This document shows, in pieces, positions 42,232 through 51,830 of a DNA stretch of 64,000 bases (positions within the stretch are counted from its first letter, which is position 1; each line of letters begins with the position of its first letter). The notes under the pieces are model-generated. The model had not been told where the DNA came from and ran no database searches. It worked only from the letters and a program-made list of their open reading frames with translations. A program made the position numbers and the translations under genes. This DNA is from an uncultured Lachnospiraceae bacterium (GTDB lineage: Bacteria > Bacillota > Clostridia > Lachnospirales > Lachnospiraceae), in NCBI GenBank assembly GCA_902762905.1, contig CACWQE010000005.1:1-64000 (forward strand). Reading direction: 5' to 3'.

Positions 42232-43236
42232 ATGATTATTACCAAAACACCATTTCGTATGTCATTTTTTGGCGGAGGAACAGATATGCCGGAATTCTTT
42301 AATGAACATGGCGGAGCTGTTATCTCTACAACATTTGATAAGTATTGTTATGTAAATGTACGGCATTTACCAAGATTTTTTGATTATAAGACAGAGCTTG
42401 CGTATTCTAAGATGGAACGGGTTGTAGATACGGAGGATATTGTACATCCTGCAATCCGGGAAGCTATGAAGTATCTGGATATGCATGAGATCCGTCTGAC
42501 ATATGAAGCAGATCTGCCTGCACGTTCTGGTCTTGGGACGAGCAGTTCTTTTGCGGTAGGAATGTTGTCTGCATTCTATGCCTTAAAGGGAAAATATGCA
42601 GATAAGAAGAAATTAGCAGATGAAGCAATCTATCTGGAGCGTACGTTATGTAACGAAGCAGGCGGATGGCAGGATCAGATTGCTGCTTCTTATGGTGGAC
42701 TGAACCGTATCAATTTCAATGCAGATGGATATACGGTTGATCCGATTATTATCTCCCCTGAGAGAAAGAAACAGTTTAATGATAATCTGTTATTGTTCTT
42801 TACGGGATTTACACATTTTTCGGCAGAAGTACAGGCATCAAACAAGGGCGTGGATAAGACGAAACAGAAATTAGAGATGTTACAACTTGTGGATGAGGCA
42901 CAGGCGGTATTGACGGATAAATATGCGGATCTGGATGAGTTTGGCCGATTGCTTGATACAACCTGGCGTTTGAAGAGACAGACAGGTGCTAAGATATCCA
43001 CGGACTCCATTGATGCATTATATGAAAGAGGAATCAAAGCAGGAGCATTGGGTGGTAAGTTGCTTGGAGCCGGTGGCGGTGGATTCTTATTGTTCTATGT
43101 GACGCCGGATAAACAAAAGGATGTGATTCATGCCATGTCTGATCTGATGCATGTACCATTTGCCTTTGAAAATGGTGGAACCAGAGTGATCCATTACACA
43201 CCGGAGACATATATACCGGAAGAAGATAACAAGTAG
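42232..43236 (+). CDS. hddA: D-glycero-alpha-D-manno-heptose 7-phosphate kinase (GHMP family)
   Basis: A 334-residue GHMP kinase. The start MIITKTPFRMSFFGGGTDMPEFF is the heptose kinase signature; LPARSGLGTSSSFAVGML near residues 92-109 is the GHMP ATP-binding loop, and GALGGKLLGAGGGGFLLFY near 263-281 is the third motif. It phosphorylates C1 of D-glycero-D-manno-heptose 7-phosphate, giving the alpha 1,7-bisphosphate. The two genes that follow encode the other steps, which fixes the substrate better than homology alone. An AAAGGAG site precedes the ATG. Fucokinase-type activity is the main alternative and is less likely in this context. Confidence 0.92.
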   Translation: MIITKTPFRMSFFGGGTDMPEFFNEHGGAVISTTFDKYCYVNVRHLPRFFDYKTELAYSKMERVVDTEDIVHPAIREAMKYLDMHEIRLTYEADLPARSGLGTSSSFAVGMLSAFYALKGKYADKKKLADEAIYLERTLCNEAGGWQDQIAASYGGLNRINFNADGYTVDPIIISPERKKQFNDNLLLFFTGFTHFSAEVQASNKGVDKTKQKLEMLQLVDEAQAVLTDKYADLDEFGRLLDTTWRLKRQTGAKISTDSIDALYERGIKAGALGGKLLGAGGGGFLLFYVTPDKQKDVIHAMSDLMHVPFAFENGGTRVIHYTPETYIPEEDNK

Positions 43237-43257
43237 GAGAAAGGGAACAAGTCGGAT

Positions 43258-44559
43258 ATGAAAACAGTGATTATGGCAGGCGGCAGGGGTACAAGAATCT
43301 CATCTGTTGCAAGTGATATCCCCAAACCAATGATTCCAATAGAAGGCAAACCGATTCTGGAACGGGAATTAGAATGCTTAAGAGATCAGGGATTTGACGA
43401 CATCATTCTAACAGTAAGCCATCTCGGGAATATTATCATGGATTATTTTGGTGACGGCAGTGGGGTGTCACCGGTAACGGGAAAACCATTTGGCGTGCAT
43501 ATTGAATACTATTTTGAGAAGGAACCACTTGGCAATGCAGGAGCCTTATTCCAGATCAGGGAGAAATTGACAGAGGATTTTCTACTATTAAATGCCGATG
43601 CAATGTTTGATGTGGACTTTAACCGCTTTGTGTCATATCACAGAGAAAAAGGCGGACTTGTTACCCTGTTTACGCATCCTAATGATCATCCTTATGATAG
43701 TGGATTGATTATTGCGGATGAAAAAGGTGCTGTGTTGCAATGGCTTGCTAAAGAAGATGAACGTCCGGAGTATTATCGCAACCGGGTGAATGCGGGACTT
43801 CATGTAATCTCACCCAAAGTGTTGGAAACATCGATTGATACACCGAAGATCGATCTGGATCGCCAGTTATTAAAACCACTGTCTGGAACAGGAAAAATGT
43901 TTGTATATGACAGCCCGGAGTATGTGAAGGACATGGGGACACCGGAGAGGTATTACGCTGTGTGCGAGGATGTCAGAATCGGGAAGGTAACAGCGAAAAA
44001 CCTTCGCAATAAGCAGAAGGCGGTGTTCTTAGACCGGGATGGTACCATTAATGAATATGTTGGCTTTTTGAGAAATATTGATGAGTTTCGACTGATTGAT
44101 GGTGTGTCAGAAGCTATTCGTAAGATTAATCAGAGTGGTTATCTTGCCATTGTTGTAACGAATCAGCCTGTCATCGCACGTGGTGAGGTGACATTGGAAG
44201 AATTGCAGGAAATTCATAACAAGATGGAGACACTGCTTGGCAAAGAAGGAGCTTATGTAGATGCTATCTATTATTGTCCACATCACCCGGATAAGGGATT
44301 TGAAGGTGAACGACTGGAATATAAGATAGAATGTAATTGCAGAAAGCCAAAACCGGGCATGTTATTGCAGGCAGCAAAGGATTTCAATATTGATCTTTCC
44401 ACATCCTATATGGTAGGAGATGGAAAGAATGATATAGAAGCAGGGCAGGCTGCGGGCTGTAAGAGTGTGTTATTGAAACCAGAGACAGACGCAGCAGAGA
44501 AAGAAGATGTGTGTTCTGGTTTGTTGCAGTTTGTAGAACGATATATCAATAGAGCATAG
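43258..44559 (+). CDS. hddC-gmhB: Fusion of heptose-1-phosphate nucleotidyltransferase (HddC) and heptose bisphosphate phosphatase (GmhB)
   Basis: A 433-residue bifunctional protein. Residues 1-235 are a sugar-nucleotide transferase: MAGGRGTRISSVASDIPKPMIPIEGKPILERELE, then LNADAMFDVDF with the metal Asp. Residues about 250-430 are a HAD phosphatase of the GmhB type: VFLDRDGTINEYVGFL with nucleophile Asp, VVTNQPVIARG, the zinc-binding YYCPHHPDKGFEGERLEYKIECNCRKPKPGM, and YMVGDGKNDIEAGQAAGC. GmhB removes the C7 phosphate of the bisphosphate and HddC activates C1, probably with GTP. The enzymes are usually separate; here they are joined so the intermediate is passed within one protein. It lies between hddA and gmhA. 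Confidence 0.92.
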   Translation: MKTVIMAGGRGTRISSVASDIPKPMIPIEGKPILERELECLRDQGFDDIILTVSHLGNIIMDYFGDGSGVSPVTGKPFGVHIEYYFEKEPLGNAGALFQIREKLTEDFLLLNADAMFDVDFNRFVSYHREKGGLVTLFTHPNDHPYDSGLIIADEKGAVLQWLAKEDERPEYYRNRVNAGLHVISPKVLETSIDTPKIDLDRQLLKPLSGTGKMFVYDSPEYVKDMGTPERYYAVCEDVRIGKVTAKNLRNKQKAVFLDRDGTINEYVGFLRNIDEFRLIDGVSEAIRKINQSGYLAIVVTNQPVIARGEVTLEELQEIHNKMETLLGKEGAYVDAIYYCPHHPDKGFEGERLEYKIECNCRKPKPGMLLQAAKDFNIDLSTSYMVGDGKNDIEAGQAAGCKSVLLKPETDAAEKEDVCSGLLQFVERYINRA

Positions 44560-44583
44560 GGGTTCTATGGAAAGGAAGGAACG

Positions 44584-45228
44584 ATGGAAGAGAAAGTACA
44601 AGTACGTTTAGAAGAGTTAATAGAAAGATACCCAAAGTTACAGGGGGAAAAAGACAATATTACTAAGGCATATGAGATAATGGCGGAGAGCTATGCACAA
44701 GGTGGAAAGCTATTAATTGCCGGTAATGGAGGTAGTGCTTCGGATTCTGAGCATATCGTAGGAGAATTGATGAAAGCATTTGTATTACCAAGAAAGCTTC
44801 CAGAAGAATATCAGAACCGTTTGAAAGAGGCAGATGCAGAATTAGGAAAAGAATTGGCAGATAAGCTGCAAGGAGCATTATCTGCGATTGCTGTTGTAGA
44901 TCATGTTGCATTGTCTACTGCTTATCTGAATGATGTAGATCCGATGCTTGGTTTTGCACAGCAGGTCAACGGTTATGGGGTGGAAGGCGATGTATTCTTA
45001 GGAATTTCCACTTCTGGAAATTCTAAGAATGTATTATATGCATGTACAGTTGCAAAGGCAAAAGGGATGAAGGTAATTGGACTTACAGGAGGCAATGGAG
45101 GTAAGTTAAAGGATATGGCTGATGTTGCGATTGTAGTTCCAGAAAAAGAGACATTTAAGATTCAGGAATTGCATTTGCCGGTATACCATGCACTTTGCTT
45201 GATGTTGGAAGAGAGATTTTTTGGGTAG
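44584..45228 (+). CDS. gmhA: Sedoheptulose 7-phosphate isomerase
   Basis: A 214-residue SIS-domain protein, slightly longer than the usual 190-200. It turns sedoheptulose 7-phosphate into D-glycero-D-manno-heptose 7-phosphate, the first step of the heptose pathway. GKLLIAGNGGSASDSEHIVGELMKAF near residues 41-66 is the family signature, DVFLGISTSGNSKNVLYA near 137-154 is the second SIS block, and PEKETFKIQELHLPVYHALCLMLE with its catalytic Glu/His-type tail closes the fold. The extra residues lie in the segment LPRKLPEEYQNRLKEADAEL, seen also in other Gram-positive forms. With hddA and the hddC-gmhB fusion the pathway is complete. Confidence 0.93.
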   Translation: MEEKVQVRLEELIERYPKLQGEKDNITKAYEIMAESYAQGGKLLIAGNGGSASDSEHIVGELMKAFVLPRKLPEEYQNRLKEADAELGKELADKLQGALSAIAVVDHVALSTAYLNDVDPMLGFAQQVNGYGVEGDVFLGISTSGNSKNVLYACTVAKAKGMKVIGLTGGNGGKLKDMADVAIVVPEKETFKIQELHLPVYHALCLMLEERFFG

Positions 45229-45294
45229 TGCAATAATAGGTTTGTTACATTAAGTGTATTAGAGACGAAAGATAAATAAGAAAGATTTTGTGTA

Positions 45295-47784
45295 ATGTAT
45301 TATAATAGTAGAATCAAGGGTGTTATATTGACGATTCTCTGGGTGGCAGCACTTATTTTGATTAGTAGGATAAGACATCCTGTTGAGAATGTGATTTTGA
45401 AAATAAAATATGAATCTCCAACTACAGGCGAGGCTCGGTTGTTTTGGACATCAAATGATGAAGAGCTTACATATGATAAATATGTAGAAGAAACGATTTC
45501 AAATGGTATAGAGATGTTTCAATTATCAGATTCTTTCAATGGATTATGTTTAGAACTTAACAATGATGAGGATTGGCTTATTATAAAAAGTGTTAAGTTA
45601 TATGCTAATGGAGTTCCATATAAAATACTGCAAGGAAAAAAGTTAACCAATCGGATTAAAGAGGTTGTTAATTTAAAACAAAAGGAAATAACCAATAATA
45701 GAGTAACATATAATTCATTTGATCAGTCAAATAGAATTATATTTGATAAAACTTTCTGTAAATACATTACAAAAGCATTTAATGGTACATTTAATGGTTT
45801 TAATATAGTTTGGATGAGCTTAGCGACTGTATTGTATATTATTTTGATGCAGTGTGTTAAGGTGATTCCAAGAATGAATTTGGATAAAAAGGAAAGTGAA
45901 AATAATAAAAATATTTTTGTATTAATTAGCATATTTGTTATTGGAATATATGGGTGGTTGTATGTATGCAGAAAAGCTGGAGTAGTGGAGTATCCTAATT
46001 GGTATTTACTGGCTGTGTATACTATATTTGCAATTGGAGCATTAATTATATATATTTTTGGCTCCGATAAAATGATAGTTTTATCTAAAGAGACATATAT
46101 AGAGCTATTTAAAATATTGACAGCATGTTTAGATGTATTAACCATAGAGACAGCGACGGGTAATTTATATAAGGTTACAGGAGTAGGTGTTCTTAAAAAC
46201 ATATTCTTGATATATGTATTGATTGATATAATTGAATTAATCGTTAATAGACCTCAAATAATTATGCAAATAGTAAATTTATGTTGTTTGTTGTTTGGTA
46301 CAGTCTGTTATTATGTCATGCAATTTAGGGGCACCCCATTTGTTCCTTGGGATTTGAAAGTATTATCTACGGCTGTGACTGTTGCGGGAACATATAAAAT
46401 TAGGGTGGAGGTTTCATTAGTATGTGCATTTTTGATGTGCGTATTAAATATGTTGCTCGTTGGATATGTCAGAATACATAATAAAAAGAGTCGTTACATA
46501 TGGTTAGTAAGATACCTTATATTATCGTTGTGTATTACAGAAATTATTCGATACGAACTTCCGATGGCCAATTTATGGGATGTAGGGGCAGTGTTTCAAC
46601 AGAATGGCTCTTTGACAAGTTATTTATCTTATATAAGATATATGAATTATCAAGTTCCGAAGGGATATTCAAAGAAAAAATGTGCTGAGGTATTGTCTGA
46701 CACGGAATCTATAATGTCAGACAATATTGAGGCGAAAAATGTTATTATAATTATGAATGAATCTTTTTCCGATTTAAGAGTAATTAATGATAAGATCATT
46801 AGTAATGAATATACGCCTAATTTAGATGCCTTGCAAGAGAATACAATAAAAGGGAATTTATATGTTCCAGTATTCGGGGCAGGAACGTGTAATACAGAAT
46901 TTGAGGTGCTGACAGATGTATCGACGACAATCACTCCGTCAACGCCATATGTAACAGCAATAAATAAAAAAGTGGATTCATTGTGTTGGAAATATCAGAA
47001 GAAAGGTTTTCATACATATGCACTACATCCATATTTAATTGAAAACTGGAATAGAGATAGGGTATATCCATTGTTGGGTTTTCAGAATATTTATGATCAG
47101 AGGCAAATGGATAATATCGATTACGAGGGCAAATGGATAAGTGATTCAAGTGATTTTACAGAAGTAATTAATCTGTATGAAAAGAATAAGGGAGAACCAT
47201 TTTTTATCTTTAATGTTACAATACAGAATCATGGTGGGTATGATTATGAGTATTCGAATAAATGCGTTGATTTATCACAATATGGTGAATTTAGAGAAGC
47301 GGAGAATTATCTTTCATTGTTGAAAAAATCAGATGAGGCTTTTGGAGATTTGATTGAATATTTTAAGGGGGTTAATGAACCAACCGTAATTTGTATGTTT
47401 GGAGATCATCAGCCGGCGTTAGGGGATGAATTCTACGAATTGTTGTACGGTAAGAAATTAGATAAGATATCTGAAACAGAAAAAAATAAAATGTACATAA
47501 CCCCATTTGTGATTTGGGCTAATTATGATATTCAAGAAAGGTATATAGATAAAATAAGTTCTAACTTTTTAGGTGATTTGATATTACAAGCAAGTGGACA
47601 AAACTTAGAAGGATTCTATGCGTTTAACAATAATGTATTTCAAAAATATCCGGTTATTTTTAATAGAGGGATATTTGATGAGGATGGAAAGTTTTATTTA
47701 ACAGATAAATTGGGTAATAATATAAAAAATGAATTATTAAATCAATATAATGAATTAGGCTATTATGAGATGCATATGCAATGA
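45295..47784 (+). CDS. LtaS-like phosphoglycerol transferase (membrane, alkaline phosphatase superfamily)
   Basis: An 829-residue protein. A first membrane helix (residues 8-25) is followed by an extracellular beta-rich domain of about 130 residues, then about 8 helices up to residue 430, and an extracellular sulfatase-fold catalytic domain from about 475. In it, NESFSD holds the metal ligand Glu489, GAGTCNTEFEVLT holds the probable nucleophile Thr531 (aligned with the LtaS TSDSEF motif), and MFGDHQPA near 699 holds further metal ligands. LtaS relatives transfer glycerol phosphate from phosphatidylglycerol to glycolipids or polymers. Here it probably decorates the exported polysaccharide with glycerol phosphate. 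Composition is clearly more AT-rich than the heptose genes. The ribosome binding site is weak. Confidence 0.85.
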   Translation: MYYNSRIKGVILTILWVAALILISRIRHPVENVILKIKYESPTTGEARLFWTSNDEELTYDKYVEETISNGIEMFQLSDSFNGLCLELNNDEDWLIIKSVKLYANGVPYKILQGKKLTNRIKEVVNLKQKEITNNRVTYNSFDQSNRIIFDKTFCKYITKAFNGTFNGFNIVWMSLATVLYIILMQCVKVIPRMNLDKKESENNKNIFVLISIFVIGIYGWLYVCRKAGVVEYPNWYLLAVYTIFAIGALIIYIFGSDKMIVLSKETYIELFKILTACLDVLTIETATGNLYKVTGVGVLKNIFLIYVLIDIIELIVNRPQIIMQIVNLCCLLFGTVCYYVMQFRGTPFVPWDLKVLSTAVTVAGTYKIRVEVSLVCAFLMCVLNMLLVGYVRIHNKKSRYIWLVRYLILSLCITEIIRYELPMANLWDVGAVFQQNGSLTSYLSYIRYMNYQVPKGYSKKKCAEVLSDTESIMSDNIEAKNVIIIMNESFSDLRVINDKIISNEYTPNLDALQENTIKGNLYVPVFGAGTCNTEFEVLTDVSTTITPSTPYVTAINKKVDSLCWKYQKKGFHTYALHPYLIENWNRDRVYPLLGFQNIYDQRQMDNIDYEGKWISDSSDFTEVINLYEKNKGEPFFIFNVTIQNHGGYDYEYSNKCVDLSQYGEFREAENYLSLLKKSDEAFGDLIEYFKGVNEPTVICMFGDHQPALGDEFYELLYGKKLDKISETEKNKMYITPFVIWANYDIQERYIDKISSNFLGDLILQASGQNLEGFYAFNNNVFQKYPVIFNRGIFDEDGKFYLTDKLGNNIKNELLNQYNELGYYEMHMQ

Positions 47785-47812
47785 GATTAATGCAATGCTA
47801 TAGGAGAAAAAG

Positions 47813-49438
47813 ATGAAAAGAAATACAAATACTTTAATTATAGGTTTAATATTGATAATTTGCGTAATATTTCCGATGCTTACACAAGGAATAATGTGTA
47901 ATGATGAAGTGCAGTTACGATTATCTGCACAGATGGGGATAGGGCATTTTTTCAAAAATTATTTTGTGACAGAGTGTTTGGAAAAGGGAAGAATGCTTGG
48001 GGCTATTGGAAATATGAAATTTCTAGGATATATATTTGAAAACAGATATGTCTATAGAAGTGTTGATATCATCTTTTTGTTAGCAGGGATTGCTTTATTT
48101 GGGTATGTTATTTATTTGTTATTTAAAAATGTTAAATTTTCTATTTTTGTTTCTATAATGATATTAGTTTTCCTTCCAATAACATTTGAGCATTCATTGC
48201 CGAATGCATTTGTTATTCTAACGATGCAGCCATTGATTTTACTTGAAGTTTCTATTATTTTATATATAAAATATATAGAGCAGGAGAACATTAGAGCATT
48301 AATAGGATGCGTATTTCTTTTCTTGTGGGCTATGTGTTTATATGAATTTATTATAGTATATGTTTTATTATATCCTATAATTTATTGTATTAAAAATATT
48401 AATAGAATAAAGATTAAAGAGATTATCAAATTACATATTCCTTTATTTTTATGTGCACTGATTTATTTAATGTTATATTTTGGACAACGTTTGGTATTTC
48501 CGACAACATATAGCGGAAATGAGATTGGTGTTTTGTCGTGGAAACAGATGTATCCGGTTATAAAGACATTATTTTTATCAGCACTCCCAGGATATTATTG
48601 TTTAGGTAATTCTAAATATAAATATTTATTTTTAGTCTATAATAATGGGGAATTAGGCGTAAAAAATTATTTAAATCCTATTATTTGGATTTTTTGTATT
48701 TGTTTAATCTTTATTTTGGTGGAATTGTGTCATGTACAGAAGATAGAACATGTGAGTTTGGTTCAAAGGTTGCTAATATACTTTAGTGCAATATTTTTTG
48801 CAATCGTGCCAGCGGTTCCTAATTCAATAGCCAAGTTGTATCAGGGAAATGTTACAGCTGAGTCATTTACTTCACTGCCGGTTAGTATATATATTTATAT
48901 TTCTATAATGTTTGGACTTTCATTTTTTTTATGGAATTTTGTTTTAAAAAAAGGACAACGATATCTATGGCTGTTTATATCTGCTATCATACTAATTGGG
49001 GCAAGTTTAGTTCAAGTAGATAATAATGTTTTTGCGCAAGAACAGTCACGTAATTATATTAGATTTACCTCAACAGAACGACTGTTTGATTTAACATTCT
49101 GGACGGATTATCAAGAAAAGCGTTTTTCTGCACCTACATTATATGAGACTAGAAATGCTTTGGCAGTGGAGGATGGGCATTGGACAGAATATTTAAATAA
49201 AAATGGGCTTAGCGTTAGTATAGAAAATAATTGTGATAATGTTAGTGATTGGATTGTTCAACAGGATGATGACTCTTATTTAGTTTCAGTAGATAGCAAT
49301 ATTATATATATTAGTCAAAATTCTAATAAAGAGATTGTTTTGGCAAGAGATTTAGATGGTAATTATAATTTGTATCAGACTACAAGTGTGATTGGCGAAG
49401 AAAATCAACAGTATATATATCAATTAGTTAAAAAGTAA
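47813..49438 (+). CDS. Polytopic membrane protein, probable GT-C glycosyltransferase (GtrII-like)
   Basis: A 541-residue protein with about 11 membrane helices and an extracellular C-terminal tail of about 110 residues. The first outer loop reads MCNDEVQLRLSAQMGIGHFFKNYFVTECLEKGRMLG, with the acidic residues expected for a GT-C or GtrII-type enzyme that takes its sugar from a lipid phosphate on the outside. AT-rich codon use like the genes on both sides. It lies between the LtaS-like gene and the amino-sugar genes, and may be the outer transferase of the amino-sugar module at 49472-52778. An ATAGGAGAAAAAG site precedes the ATG. Confidence 0.68.
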   Translation: MKRNTNTLIIGLILIICVIFPMLTQGIMCNDEVQLRLSAQMGIGHFFKNYFVTECLEKGRMLGAIGNMKFLGYIFENRYVYRSVDIIFLLAGIALFGYVIYLLFKNVKFSIFVSIMILVFLPITFEHSLPNAFVILTMQPLILLEVSIILYIKYIEQENIRALIGCVFLFLWAMCLYEFIIVYVLLYPIIYCIKNINRIKIKEIIKLHIPLFLCALIYLMLYFGQRLVFPTTYSGNEIGVLSWKQMYPVIKTLFLSALPGYYCLGNSKYKYLFLVYNNGELGVKNYLNPIIWIFCICLIFILVELCHVQKIEHVSLVQRLLIYFSAIFFAIVPAVPNSIAKLYQGNVTAESFTSLPVSIYIYISIMFGLSFFLWNFVLKKGQRYLWLFISAIILIGASLVQVDNNVFAQEQSRNYIRFTSTERLFDLTFWTDYQEKRFSAPTLYETRNALAVEDGHWTEYLNKNGLSVSIENNCDNVSDWIVQQDDDSYLVSVDSNIIYISQNSNKEIVLARDLDGNYNLYQTTSVIGEENQQYIYQLVKK

Positions 49439-49471
49439 TATATAATAAATACATTTAAAGGAGAAAGAAAA

Positions 49472-50605
49472 ATGATTAATTTTAATGTACCGCCTGCAGT
49501 AGGGAATGAAATAGAGTTTATTAAAGATGCAATTGATACCAGAAAAATTAGTGGCGATGGAAAATATACAAAAAAATGTAGTGAATGGTTTAAAAATCGG
49601 ACGAAAACAAAGGGAATACTTTTGACGACATCTTGTACGCATGCAACTGAATTAGCTGCACTTTTGTGTGATATACAACCGGGGGATGAGGTAATCATGC
49701 CTTCGTATACGTTTGTATCTACAGCAGATGCATTTGTATTAAGAGGAGCCAAACCGATTTTTGTTGATATAAGGCCGGATACAATGAATATTAATGAAAA
49801 GTTAATAGAAAATGCAATTACAGAAAAGACAAAAGCGATTGTTCCTGTACATTATGCCGGAGTAGCATGTGAAATGGATGCGATTATGGCAATTGCTAAA
49901 AAATACAATCTATATGTAATAGAGGATGCAGCTCAGGGCGTAATGTCTGAATATAAAGGTAGAGCGTTAGGAACGATTGGTGACGCAGGGTGTTATAGCT
50001 TTCATGAGACAAAAAACTATAGTATGGGAGAGGGAGGAGCAATTCTTATTCAGGACGATGAAAAGATGGAACTTGCAGAGATTATTCGTGAAAAAGGAAC
50101 GAATCGTAGTAAGTTCTTTCGTGGTCAGATCGACAAATATACATGGGTGGAAGCGGGTTCATCTTATCTTCCATCAGAATTAAATGCAGCATATTTATAT
50201 GCTCAATTAGAGAAAGCAGATGAAATATATGATAATAGAATGGCAATATGGAATAGATATTATCAGGAGCTAGAAGAGTTGGAAGACCAGGGATATATTC
50301 AAAGACCTGTTGTGCCAGAAGGATGCAAGCATAATGCACATATGTTTTATATAAAGGCAAGGGATCTAGAGGAACGTACAAGACTGTTGTCATATTTAAA
50401 AGAAAATGGAGTAATGGCAGTATTTCATTATATTCCATTGCATTCAGCACCTGCGGGAAAGAGATATGGAGAATTTAGGGGAGAAGATAAGTATACGACA
50501 ATAGAAAGTGAAAGATTAGCGAGATTACCATTGTATTATGGATTAAAAGATGAAGATCAGACTAGAGTTATTGAGTTGATAAAGGCATTTTATAGAGGAA
50601 AGTAA
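49472..50605 (+). CDS. wecE: dTDP-4-amino-4,6-dideoxyhexose transaminase (WecE/RffA-like)
   Basis: A 377-residue PLP enzyme of the DegT/DnrJ/EryC1/StrS family, strikingly close to enterobacterial WecE over its whole length: NVPPAVGNEIEFI, IQPGDEVIMPSYTFVSTADAF, VPVHYAGVACEMD, IEDAAQGVMS, FHETKNYS with the PLP Lys at residue 181, IREKGTNRSKFFRGQ and VFHYIPLHSAPAG. WecE makes dTDP-4-amino-4,6-dideoxygalactose (Fuc4N) from dTDP-4-keto-6-deoxyglucose. The keto-sugar must come from RmlA/RmlB, not found in this window. An AAAGGAG site precedes the ATG. The GNAT gene at 51299 is a candidate N-acetylating enzyme. It opens the amino-sugar module. Confidence 0.9.
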   Translation: MINFNVPPAVGNEIEFIKDAIDTRKISGDGKYTKKCSEWFKNRTKTKGILLTTSCTHATELAALLCDIQPGDEVIMPSYTFVSTADAFVLRGAKPIFVDIRPDTMNINEKLIENAITEKTKAIVPVHYAGVACEMDAIMAIAKKYNLYVIEDAAQGVMSEYKGRALGTIGDAGCYSFHETKNYSMGEGGAILIQDDEKMELAEIIREKGTNRSKFFRGQIDKYTWVEAGSSYLPSELNAAYLYAQLEKADEIYDNRMAIWNRYYQELEELEDQGYIQRPVVPEGCKHNAHMFYIKARDLEERTRLLSYLKENGVMAVFHYIPLHSAPAGKRYGEFRGEDKYTTIESERLARLPLYYGLKDEDQTRVIELIKAFYRGK

Positions 50606-50606
50606 C

Positions 50607-50957
50607 GTGGAAGAATCAAAAGTAAAATCATATATGTATTTGCATATATTATTGTTTATATATTCTTTAGGAGCAGTATGTTCTAAAATGGCAGGAAGAG
50701 AGACGTTTCTTTCTTTCAATTTTATTATGTTATATGGGTTGGTTTTGGCTGATTTGTTTATATATGCTATTGTGTGGCAACAAATTTTGAAACATTTACC
50801 GTTGGTTACAGCATATGCTAATAAAGCGATTACTGTTATTTGGGGGTTAGTGTGGGGAAAACTTATTTTTAAGGAAAATATAACAATATATAATATTGTT
50901 GGTTCAATAGTGATTATAATAGGGATTTATATGGTGGTAAGTGAAAATGAAAATTAA
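50607..50957 (+). CDS. EamA/SMR-like small membrane protein, ArnE-type flippase subunit
   Basis: A 116-residue protein with four membrane helices (about residues 9-27, 35-56, 65-85, 93-111), the size and layout of SMR/EamA half-transporters such as ArnE. The last part VIWGLVWGKLIFKENITIYNIVGSIVIIIGIYMVV is typical. It starts with GTG one base after the transaminase stop and overlaps the next, related gene by 11 bases. In the Arn system two such subunits move undecaprenyl-phosphate-aminosugar across the membrane; the same role is inferred here. Confidence 0.78.
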   Translation: MEESKVKSYMYLHILLFIYSLGAVCSKMAGRETFLSFNFIMLYGLVLADLFIYAIVWQQILKHLPLVTAYANKAITVIWGLVWGKLIFKENITIYNIVGSIVIIIGIYMVVSENEN

Positions 50958-51294
50958 CAAATGGTATATTTTACTTTTTTTAATCTCTGTGATGATATCT
51001 GCGGTTTCCCAAGTAATATTGAAAAAGAGTGCTGGTAAGACATATACAAATAAAATTAGAGAATATCTTAATATACCGGTTATAATTGCATACGCTTTAT
51101 TTTTTATGTCATCGTTATTGACGGTGTTGGCATATACACAAGTTCCACTGGCATTAGGACCTGTGCTTGAAACTACAGGGTATATTTGGGTATCCGTGCT
51201 AGGAGTGCTGTTTCTAAAAGAAAAGATTGGTAGAAGAAAAATAATTGGTATGATTATTATTGTAATAGGAATTATTATATTTAATGTGAGGTGA
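50947..51294 (+). CDS. EamA/SMR-like small membrane protein, ArnF-type flippase subunit
   Basis: A 115-residue protein with four membrane helices; ATG 50947 behind a GGTGG sequence is preferred to the GTG at 50941. SAVSQVILKKSAGK near residue 18-31 and VPLALGPVLETTGYIWVSVLGVLFLKEKIGRRKIIGMIIIVIGI are characteristic of the family. It overlaps the first subunit gene, indicating equal translation and a heterodimer. It lies just before the GNAT and ArnC-like genes, the same company ArnE/ArnF keep, so transport of a lipid-linked amino sugar is the likely task. Confidence 0.78.
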   Translation: MKINKWYILLFLISVMISAVSQVILKKSAGKTYTNKIREYLNIPVIIAYALFFMSSLLTVLAYTQVPLALGPVLETTGYIWVSVLGVLFLKEKIGRRKIIGMIIIVIGIIIFNVR

Positions 51295-51298
51295 GAAT

Positions 51299-51817
51299 AT
51301 GTTGGAGGATAACTATGATGTTTGCATTAGACCAATTACAATGGATGATACAAATAATATTGTAAGATGGCGAAACAGTGCTGAAGTAAAAAAATATTTC
51401 ATATATCAAAAGGATTTTACGATAGAAGGACATACAAATTGGATGCTGAATAAGGTTGCAACTGGACAGGTAGTACAATTTATAATCGTAGAGAATCAGA
51501 CAGGAATGGATATTGGATCAGTATATTTACAGGATATTGACTATGTTCATAAGAAAGCGGAATATGGTATATTTATTGGGGAAGACAGTGCAAAGGGAAA
51601 AGGGTATGGAACGCAGGTTGCGAAACTTATGATAAAGTATGCATTTAAGGAGCTGGGTTTACATAGATTGTATTTACGTGCTTTTGCAGATAATAGAAGA
51701 GCAATTTCAAGTTATCAGAAAGCGGGTTTCATTTCGGAAGGTCTTTTGAAGGATGATGTATTTGTTAATGGTCAATATCGGGATATAGAATGGATGGGAA
51801 TAATTGATCAGGAATAA
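51299..51817 (+). CDS. GNAT family N-acetyltransferase, probable amino-sugar acetylase
   Basis: A 172-residue RimJ/RimL-like GNAT protein: IRPITMDDTNNIVRWRNSAEVKKYF at the start, then GIFIGEDSAKGKGYGTQVAKLMIKYAFKELGLHRLYLRAFADNRRAISSYQKAGFISEG, containing the acetyl-CoA loop (G-x-G-Y-G) near residues 99-104 and the final strand motif. Such enzymes next to WecE-like transaminases N-acetylate the 4-amino sugar (as PseH, WecD or PglD-like enzymes do). Four bases separate it from the upstream transporter gene. The likely product is dTDP-Fuc4NAc; another amino acceptor is possible. Confidence 0.82.
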   Translation: MLEDNYDVCIRPITMDDTNNIVRWRNSAEVKKYFIYQKDFTIEGHTNWMLNKVATGQVVQFIIVENQTGMDIGSVYLQDIDYVHKKAEYGIFIGEDSAKGKGYGTQVAKLMIKYAFKELGLHRLYLRAFADNRRAISSYQKAGFISEGLLKDDVFVNGQYRDIEWMGIIDQE

Positions 51818-51830
51818 GGAGTGTATGGCT

